Shown here: positions 33,179 to 39,690 of the stretch, one piece after another | How the letters are laid out: each line of letters begins with the position of its first letter | Numbering within the stretch: the stretch's first letter is position 1 | Source of the DNA: JACTMZ01 sp044359955 | Lineage (GTDB): Bacteria; Verrucomicrobiota; Verrucomicrobiia; Chthoniobacterales; JACTMZ01 | Direction of reading: 5' to 3' | Length of the DNA stretch: 64,000 nucleotides | NCBI GenBank assembly: GCA_044359955.1 | Contig: JBIKLF010000010.1 | Location: forward strand, 9,255 to 73,254 | The notes under the pieces: model-generated | The model's database searches: none | Told to the model about the DNA's origin: nothing | Seen by the model: the letters and a program-made list of their open reading frames with translations, nothing else | Made by a program: the position numbers and the translations under genes

Positions 33179-35092
33179 TCAGGCCCAACGGTCCGTCCGG
33201 AAAGGCGGGGCCGGCAGGCCGGCGGCGTTGTAGAGATTGCAGCCGGCCGGGTTGTCGGCCCAAGCGTAGCGCACGGCCAGCGGCCGGGCCACCGCGGGGC
33301 TGGAGACAACGACGGTGTCGCCTTCGATGACCGCCGCGGCGGGGACAAAGCCGCAGTCGCCGCCGGCTATGACAAATGTCCGCAACGGGCCCCCGCGGGC
33401 CGCCAACCCGCCGCCGAGGTGCGCGAAACGGAGACGCATGCGGTCTCCTTCGATGGTCATCGAGCGGTAAAGGGGGCCCGACGGACAAACCGGCCGGCCG
33501 TAAGTCCCGGCCAGGGCCCACTGCGCCAAACGGGCCCCGACATCCTGCTTGTTTCGCGGATGGATGTCGGTCGCCTCCCCGAGATCGATGGCCACGGCCA
33601 GGCCCGTCGCCGGCTCGGAGAGCACCTCCGCTTGCGCCTCGCGCAAGCGCGCCCACGCGCTCTCCGGTTGGAAGTCCGCCTCCGGCATGAAATTCGCCAG
33701 CTGGACGACGAGAAACGGGAAGTCGCCGAGGCCGAAGTCGTGGCGCCAGCAACGGATCAGGTCGGTGAGCAAGCGGCGGTATTCGGAGGCCCGGCCGGCA
33801 TTGGATTCGCCCTGATACCAGAGGGCGCCGCGCAGCGCGGCCGGCACCAGCGGGGCGATCATCGAGTCATAGAGGATATACGGAGAGTTCGCGTTGCCGG
33901 GGCCGAGAGGGACGGCCGGCGGGGCAACCAATCCCAAATCATGCTCGACCCGGTAGAGCCAGCCGCCGGCGAGGGGGACCGGGGGCTCGGATTGGTCCGC
34001 CAAGGCGAGGCACATCGACGAGGCCGGGCCGATCATGCCGCCATCGCGGACGAAGGAGTAGGCCCGGACGGCCACGGTGTTCTTTCCTGCCGCGACCAGC
34101 CGGCCGGGGACGCGGTACTCGCGCTCGACGTTCCAGAATTCCTCCTCGAAGCCCGCGCCGGTGGCGCCGACCCGTTCGCCGTTGAAATAGGTGATGTCTT
34201 GTTTGTCCACGGCGCCGATCCGCAGGGCAAGGTCCCGGCCGGCCCACGAGGCGGGAAGGTCGATCGTCTTGCGGAACCAGAGGACGCCGCTGTGGTTGTG
34301 GCCGAAGAACTGCCAGGCTCGGGGCAGCACCACCTCTTTCCAGTCGGACTCGTCGTGCGGCGGCCGGGCCCAGCCGGCGTGCTCGGCGGCGTTGCCCGGA
34401 TCCGCCGGAAAAAAGTCGCTGATCGGGCGCGCCTCCTTCTTCGCGGCCCAGTAGGCGGGCGAGTTGACCTCCGTCTCGTAAGCGGCCACCCGGTCGGCGA
34501 CACATGCGTTGCGCACCAGCCACTCGCGGCTGATCCAAGCCTCGATGAAGGTGCCGCCGACCGAAGCATTGATGAGGCCGACCGCCACCCCCAGCTCGGC
34601 ACGCAGCCGGCGGGCGAAATAGTAACCCACCGCCGAGAACTCCCCAGTGGCGGGCGGCGCGCAGCATTGCCATGACGCCGGCAGGTCCGCCCGGCGGCCG
34701 AGACGGGCCTCGCGCGGAACGGTCAGCATGCGCAGCAGGGGGTCCGCCGCGTTCGCCGCCTCCCGCTGCCCCGGTGCGCCGGTCTGCGTCATGGTCCATT
34801 CCATGTTGGACTGTCCCGACGCGAGCCAGACCTCGCCGACCATCACGTCGGTGGATTCGGCCGTGCCACCGCCCTCCGCCGCCGCCGCCAGGACATAAGG
34901 GCCCCCGGCCGGCATGGGCGGCAGCCGCACGAGGAATTTTCCGTCCTCGCCCGCCAGACCGCGCGCCTCGCAGGGTCCCAAACGGACCGTCACCGGCGCC
35001 AAGGGCCGGGTCCAGCCCCACACGGGAACCGGCATTTCCCGTTGCAACACCGCATGATCGCCGAAAAGGGCCGCCAGTTTCACGGGCTTCAT
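33179..35092 (-). CDS. Sialate O-acetylesterase-like carbohydrate esterase
   Basis: 637 residues. SGNH/SASA-type esterase: the nucleophile block LASGQSNMEWTM lies near residues 90-101, and the catalytic pair is in EATDIHPRNKQDVG. A jelly-roll-like insert (WARPPHDESDWKEVVLPRAW, LWFRKTIDLP) splits the esterase domain, as in this family. It removes acetyl groups from sialic acids or other glycans. Oddly, the protein begins directly with MKPVKLAALFGDHAVLQREM and has no signal peptide, and an in-frame stop upstream rules out extension. So it is either cytosolic or misses its leader. Confidence 0.88.
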   Translation of the reverse strand: MKPVKLAALFGDHAVLQREMPVPVWGWTRPLAPVTVRLGPCEARGLAGEDGKFLVRLPPMPAGGPYVLAAAAEGGGTAESTDVMVGEVWLASGQSNMEWTMTQTGAPGQREAANAADPLLRMLTVPREARLGRRADLPASWQCCAPPATGEFSAVGYYFARRLRAELGVAVGLINASVGGTFIEAWISREWLVRNACVADRVAAYETEVNSPAYWAAKKEARPISDFFPADPGNAAEHAGWARPPHDESDWKEVVLPRAWQFFGHNHSGVLWFRKTIDLPASWAGRDLALRIGAVDKQDITYFNGERVGATGAGFEEEFWNVEREYRVPGRLVAAGKNTVAVRAYSFVRDGGMIGPASSMCLALADQSEPPVPLAGGWLYRVEHDLGLVAPPAVPLGPGNANSPYILYDSMIAPLVPAALRGALWYQGESNAGRASEYRRLLTDLIRCWRHDFGLGDFPFLVVQLANFMPEADFQPESAWARLREAQAEVLSEPATGLAVAIDLGEATDIHPRNKQDVGARLAQWALAGTYGRPVCPSGPLYRSMTIEGDRMRLRFAHLGGGLAARGGPLRTFVIAGGDCGFVPAAAVIEGDTVVVSSPAVARPLAVRYAWADNPAGCNLYNAAGLPAPPFRTDRWA

Positions 35093-35137
35093 CCCTAAGC
35101 GGGGACATTCCGGGGGTCACGCTTTCTTTGGCCCGGG

Positions 35138-35244
35138 TGCAATGTGGTGGATTGAAAAGCGGCGTCGAGCCGCCGCACTCCAAAAAAAACGTGGCCTGTG
35201 CTCAGGGGCGGCTGGCCAGGGTTGGCCGGAGTTGTTCGATGGGG
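35138..35244. repeat. ~107-nt direct repeat flanking the AbiE islet, left copy
   Basis: Aligns with 37584-37691: tgcaatgtggt, attgaaaagcggcgtcgagc, cgccgcactccaaaaaa, ggcctgtgctcaggg, cagggttggccggagttgtt, cga-gggg. Most differences fall in two short patches. The repeat includes the small palindrome gcggcgtcgagccgc, which also occurs alone at 38890 and (variant) 50719. Confidence 0.75.
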
Positions 35245-35255
35245 CAGGTTGGCCG
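35211..35255 (-). pseudogene. 3'-end remnant of a DUF4143 ATPase gene
   Basis: On the minus strand the frame ends PIEQLRPTLASRP then stop, against PVEQLRPTLTKRP then stop in the intact ATPase at 37649-38791. Upstream of this the similarity vanishes. So only about 13 codons plus the stop and downstream sequence survive. The substitutions argue that this is an older or different paralogue rather than a fresh duplication. Confidence 0.6.
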
Positions 35256-35490
35256 GCTTCGCCGAGATCTTGGCCTGCCGGCGATCAGGCCCGGGCCGAG
35301 CGTGCGGTTCAAGCCCGACCACGTGATGGCGTGGATTGAAGAGTGCCGGGACCAGCCACGGCGCAGCGGAGAGGTTGGCTCGGTATTCCGCCTCATTTTC
35401 GCGGACGGAGCCAGATCGAAAGCTCCACAGCTGCCCGGCAAAGCCGCCAAACCATTCTCCTACGATGATTCGCAAATCGAGGGTTGCTTT

Positions 35491-35519
35491 CGTCTGAAAT
35501 ATATTACATACTTCTGACG
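35491..35519. promoter_or_regulatory. Imperfect palindrome upstream of abiEi (putative operator)
   Basis: cgtctgaaatatatt through acatacttctgacg pairs at 11 of 14 positions about its centre. It sits in an AT-rich tract 16 nt before the AbiEi start. AbiEi antitoxins are known to autorepress through inverted repeats at their promoter, so this is the expected binding site. Confidence 0.5.
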
Positions 35520-35535
35520 ATAATCTCCGTCTTCC

Positions 35536-36159
35536 ATGAAGAAACACTCAAATTCCATCGACGCCGCGATCCTCGACCGTATCCGGTCCGGGCCGAAGGA
35601 TCGCGTCTGGACGCCTGCGGATTTCCTTGATCTCGGTCCGCGTGCGGCGGTGGACAAGGCGCTCTCACGCAACGGCCAGTCCGGTCACCTCCGCCGCGCC
35701 GGGCGCGGGCTGTATCATATCCCCCGTCACGACCCCATTATGGGCAGCATTGGCCCCAGCTTTGACGGATGGCAGGATCTTCTGCGCCGGAAAAGCAACG
35801 GCGACATCTTTCCGACGGGCGCCCATGCTGCCAATGCCCTTGGATTGAGCGATCAGGTGCCGATGCGACCCTGGTATCTTACCACTGGTCGGAGCTGCCG
35901 TATTCGGCATGGGAAATCCGAGACCGTCCTGCGCCATGTTTCGCCGCGTTTCGTTTCAACGAAGAATCCGAAGAGCGCACGGGTGATCCTTGCCCTGCGC
36001 TGGATCGGCAAGCGATTCGTGGATGATGATGTGATTGCTAGGCTGCGCCGCCACCTCTCGCCAGCAGACCGCGCCAGTCTTACCGCCGATGCGGCATGCG
36101 CTCCCGCTTGGATTGCCGACATCTTCCGACGTGTCGCAACGGAAGAGCCCGTTTCTTGA
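35536..36159 (+). CDS. AbiEi-type antitoxin (type IV toxin-antitoxin, DUF6088-like)
   Basis: 207 residues. The N-terminal winged-helix region (AAILDRIRSGPKDRVWTPAD, then LDLGPRAAVDKALSRN and GHLRRAGRGLYHIP) is the form seen in AbiEi/DUF6088 antitoxins. A C-terminal domain follows (GDIFPTGAHAANALGLSDQ). It would counteract the nucleotidyltransferase toxin encoded 1 nt downstream and repress the promoter. Systems of this kind act as phage-abortive-infection and stabilisation modules. Confidence 0.82.
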   Translation: MKKHSNSIDAAILDRIRSGPKDRVWTPADFLDLGPRAAVDKALSRNGQSGHLRRAGRGLYHIPRHDPIMGSIGPSFDGWQDLLRRKSNGDIFPTGAHAANALGLSDQVPMRPWYLTTGRSCRIRHGKSETVLRHVSPRFVSTKNPKSARVILALRWIGKRFVDDDVIARLRRHLSPADRASLTADAACAPAWIADIFRRVATEEPVS

Positions 36160-36160
36160 G

Positions 36161-37186
36161 ATGAATGCGTTTCTTCAACGGACGGCACAAGAACGCCTGG
36201 GGGCATTTCTGGAGGTTTCCCGCGTCACCCGGTTGGATGCCATCAGCGTCGAGAAAGACTTCTGGGTCTGCTGGACCCTGCGTGAACTCTTCACCCTGCC
36301 CGGCATTGGCGAACATCTCACCTTCAAAGGCGGCACCTCGCTCTCAAAGGCGTGGAAGCTCATCCAGCGCTTCTCCGAGGACATTGATCTCATCGTGGAC
36401 AAGGAAGTGCTCGATTTCGGAGGCGATGCCGTTCCGGACAAAGCTCCCAGCAACAAACAGCGCAGGTTGCGTTTGGAGGCACTCATGGCGGCCTGCCGGG
36501 AGTGGGTGCAAGGCAGTTTGATGCCTGGCCTCACCGAGCGCATCCAAGCCGCTCTCGGCGACACCGGTTGGAAAATCGAGGTCGATCCCGACATGCCCGA
36601 TGGTCAGTGCCTGCTGTTTCATTATCCGACGGTCTTCCCCGCCGGCAGTGCAGGTTATGTGCGCCCCGTCGTGAAGGTCGAACTCGGAGCACGCTCTGAT
36701 GACTGGCCCCACGATGAAAAGGCGATCCATCCCTACGTCATCGAGACCTTTTCCGCGTTCGCCCCGGACGCAGCATTCCAGGTCAGGGTGCTCGCCGCCG
36801 AGCGCACCTTTTGGGAAAAGGCCTGCCTGCTCCACGAAGAGACTTTTCGTCCTGCCGATAAGCCGCGAAAGCTCCGCATGGCCCGGCATTACTACGACCT
36901 TTGGTGCCTGCTCCAGGCCGGAGTCGGCGAGCGAGCGCTGGCCAATACCGCCCTCTTTCAGCGTGTCGCCGAGCACCGGGAAATCTTCTTCCGGCACTCA
37001 TGGGTGGACTACTCCACCCACAAGCCCGGCACCTTCCGCCTCTCGCCGCCCGCAGACCATCTGCCCAACTGGCGCCGCGACTACCAGGACATGCTCGGGC
37101 CGATGTTCTTCGGTGATACACCCACCTTCGAGCAAATGATGACCGCAGCGACCGAGTTCGAGAAAACCTTTAATGCCACCGCATGA
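36161..37186 (+). CDS. AbiEii/AbiGii-type nucleotidyltransferase toxin
   Basis: 341 residues from ATG36161. All four AbiEii motifs are visible: FKGGTSLSKAW (motif I), SEDIDLIVD (motif II, metal-binding Asp pair), AAERTFWEKACLLHEE (motif III) and KLRMARHYYDLWCLL (motif IV). The enzyme is a GTP/NTP-dependent nucleotidyltransferase that halts growth in known systems. All key residues are present, so the toxin looks intact. It starts 1 nt after abiEi, and its stop overlaps the truncated hsdS by 4 nt. Confidence 0.87.
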   Translation: MNAFLQRTAQERLGAFLEVSRVTRLDAISVEKDFWVCWTLRELFTLPGIGEHLTFKGGTSLSKAWKLIQRFSEDIDLIVDKEVLDFGGDAVPDKAPSNKQRRLRLEALMAACREWVQGSLMPGLTERIQAALGDTGWKIEVDPDMPDGQCLLFHYPTVFPAGSAGYVRPVVKVELGARSDDWPHDEKAIHPYVIETFSAFAPDAAFQVRVLAAERTFWEKACLLHEETFRPADKPRKLRMARHYYDLWCLLQAGVGERALANTALFQRVAEHREIFFRHSWVDYSTHKPGTFRLSPPADHLPNWRRDYQDMLGPMFFGDTPTFEQMMTAATEFEKTFNATA

Positions 37187-37422
37187 CTGTCACCCTCCCA
37201 TCCGTGTCATCGGTGAAATCCGTGGTTCCCAATCCCGCCTGGGCCTCCCTCCCGCTCTTCGACCGCACGGGGTGGAAGCGGGTGCGCTTTGGGGACGTGG
37301 TGGAGAATTGCAACGAGACTTGCGATCCGGCGGAGGCGGGGTTGGAGCGGTTTGTGGCGATGGAGCATTTGGAGCCGGGGTCGCTGCATGTGCGGAGCTG
37401 GGGGAATGTAGCGTGCAGGTGA
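37183..37422 (+). pseudogene. Truncated type I restriction specificity gene (hsdS remnant)
   Basis: 79 codons. After a short leader the text GWKRVRFGDVVENCNETCDP, then AGLERFVAMEHLEPGSL and HVRSWGNVA, is the start of the first target-recognition domain of HsdS (typical length about 400). Similarity stops abruptly at 37411-37420. Right there begins gaggggtcagatcttgacat (37421 on), a motif I know from the ends of IS200/REP-associated transposase elements. AbiE pairs are often found inside type I restriction loci; here only this stub is left, with no hsdR or hsdM. Confidence 0.72.
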
Positions 37423-37450
37423 GGGGTCAGATCTTGACATTTGACACACC
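37421..37450 (+). mobile_element. Possible end or scar of an IS200/REP-associated transposon
   Basis: The sequence gaggggtcagatcttgacat followed by ttgacacacc resembles the ggggtcagatcttgacat-type words found beside Y1-type transposase genes in many bacteria. It sits exactly where hsdS homology ends. No transposase gene remains. Recognition is from memory, not from a search. Confidence 0.4.
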
Positions 37451-37583
37451 GCCGCCTGACGGCGGAAGCATCCGCCGCAGCGGACTCCGGCTATCAACCA
37501 TAAATTACCCCCGGCCGTCTCCGCTTTGCTTCGGCTCTCAACGCCTTTCCAAAGTTTCTTGGAGGCTTGGAGCGCGGTCATGC

Positions 37584-37691
37584 TGCAATGTGGTGCATTG
37601 AAAAGCGGCGTCGAGCCGCCGCACTCCAAAAAACGACGCGGCCTGTGCTCAGGGACGTTTGGTCAGGGTTGGCCGGAGTTGTTCGACGGGG
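37584..37691. repeat. ~107-nt direct repeat flanking the AbiE islet, right copy
   Basis: Right partner of 35138-35244. It includes the last 14 codons and the stop of the intact DUF4143 ATPase (37649-38791, minus strand). The two copies bracket 2.3 kb containing abiEi, abiEii and the hsdS stub. Confidence 0.75.
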
Positions 37692-38791
37692 AGGAACTCG
37701 ATTTCCAGATTTTTGATGCGACGGGTGTAGGGTTTGGTGATGTTGGGGGCGATGACGAGGTTGCGGCCGTGTTGGTAGGACTCGCGGAAGCGGGCGAGGC
37801 TGTTTGCTTCGAAGGCCTCGGCGTTCCATTTGGTTTCGAGCGCATCGACGCGGCTGCGGGTTTGCGGGATGACGAAATCGATCTCGCCGCCGGATTCGTC
37901 GCGCCAGAAATGCAGACGTGGCAGCGGGATGGAGAGCAGTGTGTCCAGCACCAGGTGCTCCCAGAGCTGTCCGCAGTCTTCGGGGCGCAAGCGGTCCCAG
38001 CCGCGGGCGTGGCAAATGAAACCGGTGTCGAATCCGTAGATTTTCGGACGGGCCAGCAACTCGCGCCGGCCGCCGCCTGAGAACGGACGCAGCAGACGGA
38101 CCGCGTGCGTGGCTTGCAGCACTTCGAGCCAGCTCATCACCGTGGGCCGGCTCACGCCGGCGTGTTTGGCCAGGGAGGTAATCTCGGCGAGTCCGCCGCT
38201 CTGGCGCAGGATGAGTTCGACGAGCAAAAGGAAGGCGCTTCTTTTTTCGACGCGGAAAAGCTCCTGCACATCGCGCGCGAAGTAGGAGTCGAGCCATTCG
38301 GCGTAGAATTCCCAGTCGGGTGCGGCGGACAACAAGGCCGGGGGCAGACCGCCGCGCAGCAAGCGGACCTTGAGGTCTTGGATACCGAAGGCGGGAAGTT
38401 CTTCCACCAGCACGGGCTCGAGAACAACCGAGCGTTTGCGTCCGGTCAGGGTGTCGCGGAATTTGCGGGTCGCGGCCAGCGTGGAGGATCCGGTGGCCAG
38501 GATTTTCAATTCAGGAAAGGCATCGGTGGCGATCTTCAGCACGCGGCTGGGGTCGGGTAATTGGTGGACCTCGTCGAGGATCACGAGGGGTTTGCTCACG
38601 GCCCGGAAGAACGCTTCCGGGTCGGCGAGACGTGCGGCTTCGGCCGGCAGGTCACAGTTGAGGAATTCCGCGTCACCGAACTCCTTGGCGAGGACGGTTT
38701 TCCCAACGCGCCGTACGCCGGCCAGCCAGACCAGAGGGACTTTGCTCCAAGCGGCCGCAAGGCGCTGTTTCCAGAGAGGACGGTCGATCAT
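37649..38791 (-). CDS. AAA ATPase with DUF4143 domain, copy 2
   Basis: 380 residues. Walker A GVRRVGKTVLA (25-35), Walker B PLVILDEVHQLPDP, ATGSSTLAATRKFRDTL, and the C-terminal nuclease-like GEIDFVIPQ and DALETKWN. It is a paralogue of 5776-6906, with the same start MIDRP-W-Q and the same domain order. Its promoter carries a 9-bp-arm palindrome (38802-38831). Its 3' end is duplicated at the far side of the AbiE islet. Molecular function is not established; mobile-element and defence settings are common. Confidence 0.85.
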   Translation of the reverse strand: MIDRPLWKQRLAAAWSKVPLVWLAGVRRVGKTVLAKEFGDAEFLNCDLPAEAARLADPEAFFRAVSKPLVILDEVHQLPDPSRVLKIATDAFPELKILATGSSTLAATRKFRDTLTGRKRSVVLEPVLVEELPAFGIQDLKVRLLRGGLPPALLSAAPDWEFYAEWLDSYFARDVQELFRVEKRSAFLLLVELILRQSGGLAEITSLAKHAGVSRPTVMSWLEVLQATHAVRLLRPFSGGGRRELLARPKIYGFDTGFICHARGWDRLRPEDCGQLWEHLVLDTLLSIPLPRLHFWRDESGGEIDFVIPQTRSRVDALETKWNAEAFEANSLARFRESYQHGRNLVIAPNITKPYTRRIKNLEIEFLPVEQLRPTLTKRP

Positions 38792-38801
38792 TGAAGGTCA
38801 A

Positions 38802-38831
38802 CTTTACATCTAACGCGGAGAATGTAAAGTC
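38802..38831. promoter_or_regulatory. Inverted repeat upstream of DUF4143 ATPase copy 2
   Basis: actttacat (38802-38810) and atgtaaagt (38823-38831) are exact reverse complements with 12 nt between, ending 11 nt from the ATPase start. It looks like an operator for a dimeric repressor, perhaps autoregulation. The equivalent place in front of copy 1 has no such palindrome. Confidence 0.5.
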
Positions 38832-38924
38832 TGCTTTCGTTCGTTGGTGGAGTTGCTGGGGCACATTGCGGCGGCTGAGGGGCTGGGGAAAAGCGGCGTC
38901 GAGCCGCCGCACTCCAAAAAAAAC

Positions 38925-38950
38925 GCGCCCCGGTTTCCCGGGGCGCGTGT
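38925..38950 (-). terminator. Rho-independent terminator of the cysteine-rich peptide genes
   Basis: A cgcgccccgg stem, ttt loop and ccggggcgcg-type arm (about 38929-38950), followed on the minus strand by a run of eight T (38921-38928). It lies 22 nt beyond the stop of the 43-residue peptide gene, an ideal position. Confidence 0.75.
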
Positions 38951-38972
38951 GATTTCTAACGAGACGGTCCGT

Positions 38973-39104
38973 TTAGCAGCAGCCGGCAGCGCAGTCGCAG
39001 GGGCAGCATTGGCCGCCGCAGTCGGTGCACTTGCAGGCTTCTTTCGCCGTGACCGTGAAGGACAGGGCGAGGACCGCCAGGATTGCGAAGAGGAATTTTT
39101 TCAT
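38973..39104 (-). CDS. Secreted cysteine-rich mini-protein (43 aa)
   Basis: From ATG39104, preceded by the good ribosome site cggaga 10 nt upstream. A signal peptide MKKFLFAILAVLALSFTVTA is followed by only 23 residues, nine of them Cys: KEACKCTDCGGQCCPCDCAA then GCC. The mature part has no hydrophobic core, so it would be held by metal or disulfides, like a metallothionein. It has its own terminator and follows a second Cys-rich gene on the same strand by 76 nt. Not recognised as any named family. Metal binding in the envelope is inference. Confidence 0.72.
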   Translation of the reverse strand: MKKFLFAILAVLALSFTVTAKEACKCTDCGGQCCPCDCAAGCC

Positions 39105-39180
39105 TTTGATATTCTCCGTTGAGGTTTCGTTCCAAGGTTCCCTCAGCCAACGAGGACGGAAGCCGACGCTGAGTGAGCCC

Positions 39181-39486
39181 TCAGGCTCGCGGCGGGGGAA
39201 CGGGCGGACGTGAGGTCCGCACAACGTAGGAGTCATCGGTCAGTTGCACGCAGGGCGAACTGCCGGGCGAGAAAATCGCGAGCTTTTGTCCGGCGGGGAT
39301 CATCACGGATGACACGCCCGGAGCTTGGCAGGAAAGGGGCGGACAGGGGCAAGCCGTGGCACAGCAGGCCGGATCGGTCTCGCAGCAGGCGGAGGCGCAA
39401 ACTTCCGGCGCGGGGACCGTGACCGCGGAGGCCATGGGCGCCATGGCCAAGGAGGCGAGCAGGGCGAGGAGGGCGGCTGCTTTCAT
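39181..39486 (-). CDS. Secreted cysteine-rich protein (101 aa)
   Basis: From ATG39486. The signal peptide is MKAAALLALLASLAMAPMAS then A. The Cys-rich segment is VCASACCETDPACCATACPC then PPLSC (eight Cys in 24 residues). After it comes a small domain (GVSSVMIPAGQKLAIFSPGS, SPCVQLTDDSYVV) and a Pro-rich end. The longer upstream open frame to 40149 lies antisense to mrpA and is rejected. Probably in one transcript with the 43-residue peptide. Function unknown; periplasmic metal or redox chemistry is a guess. Confidence 0.68.
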   Translation of the reverse strand: MKAAALLALLASLAMAPMASAVTVPAPEVCASACCETDPACCATACPCPPLSCQAPGVSSVMIPAGQKLAIFSPGSSPCVQLTDDSYVVRTSRPPVPPPRA

Positions 39487-39549
39487 TGAGGGCAACGTAG
39501 TCCATGAGGTGGGGTTGTCAATGAGGAGTCCCTGAACCCGCGCGCGGCG

Positions 39550-39615
39550 GGTAGGGGCACGCGGCTCGCGTGCCCGTGGCGAAGGTGGCGGACGAGTGGG
39601 CCGCTCATCCCTACC
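39550..39615. repeat. 66-nt double-hairpin repeat, copy 4 of 5
   Basis: Same plan as copy 1 (ggtaggggcacgcggctcgc start, cctacc end). It is preceded immediately by a short ccctgaacccgcgcg repeat piece (39529-39550), so two families are joined here. The second hairpin has one unpaired change (gacgagtgg against ccgctcatc is compensated). It lies between the divergent Cys-rich and mrp genes. Confidence 0.72.
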
Positions 39616-39690
39616 TGACGAGTGATCCGGTGTGCCTTGACTTGGGGGCTTTGTTCCCGCCCAATTCGCGGGTTCCTCTCGGAAACAGCC

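Larger units (their letters stand above)
35093..35535. other. 443-nt boundary region with decayed DUF4143 fragment
   Basis: No intact gene. It contains direct repeat copy A (35138-35244), with a pseudogene tail of a DUF4143 ATPase inside. An unrelated stretch follows, then the AT-rich promoter and operator of the AbiE pair (35491-35519). Confidence 0.6.

Noticed and set aside
33068..34675. 535-codon plus-strand open frame
   Set aside because: Antisense of the esterase gene; composition is low-complexity G/R/A with no recognisable motif.
37207..37629. Open frames starting MECGGSTPLF (also near 35183 and 50743)
   Set aside because: They are translations of the gcggcgtcgagccgc repeat, which happens to be open. 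The same leader on unrelated frames shows it is not a protein N-terminus.
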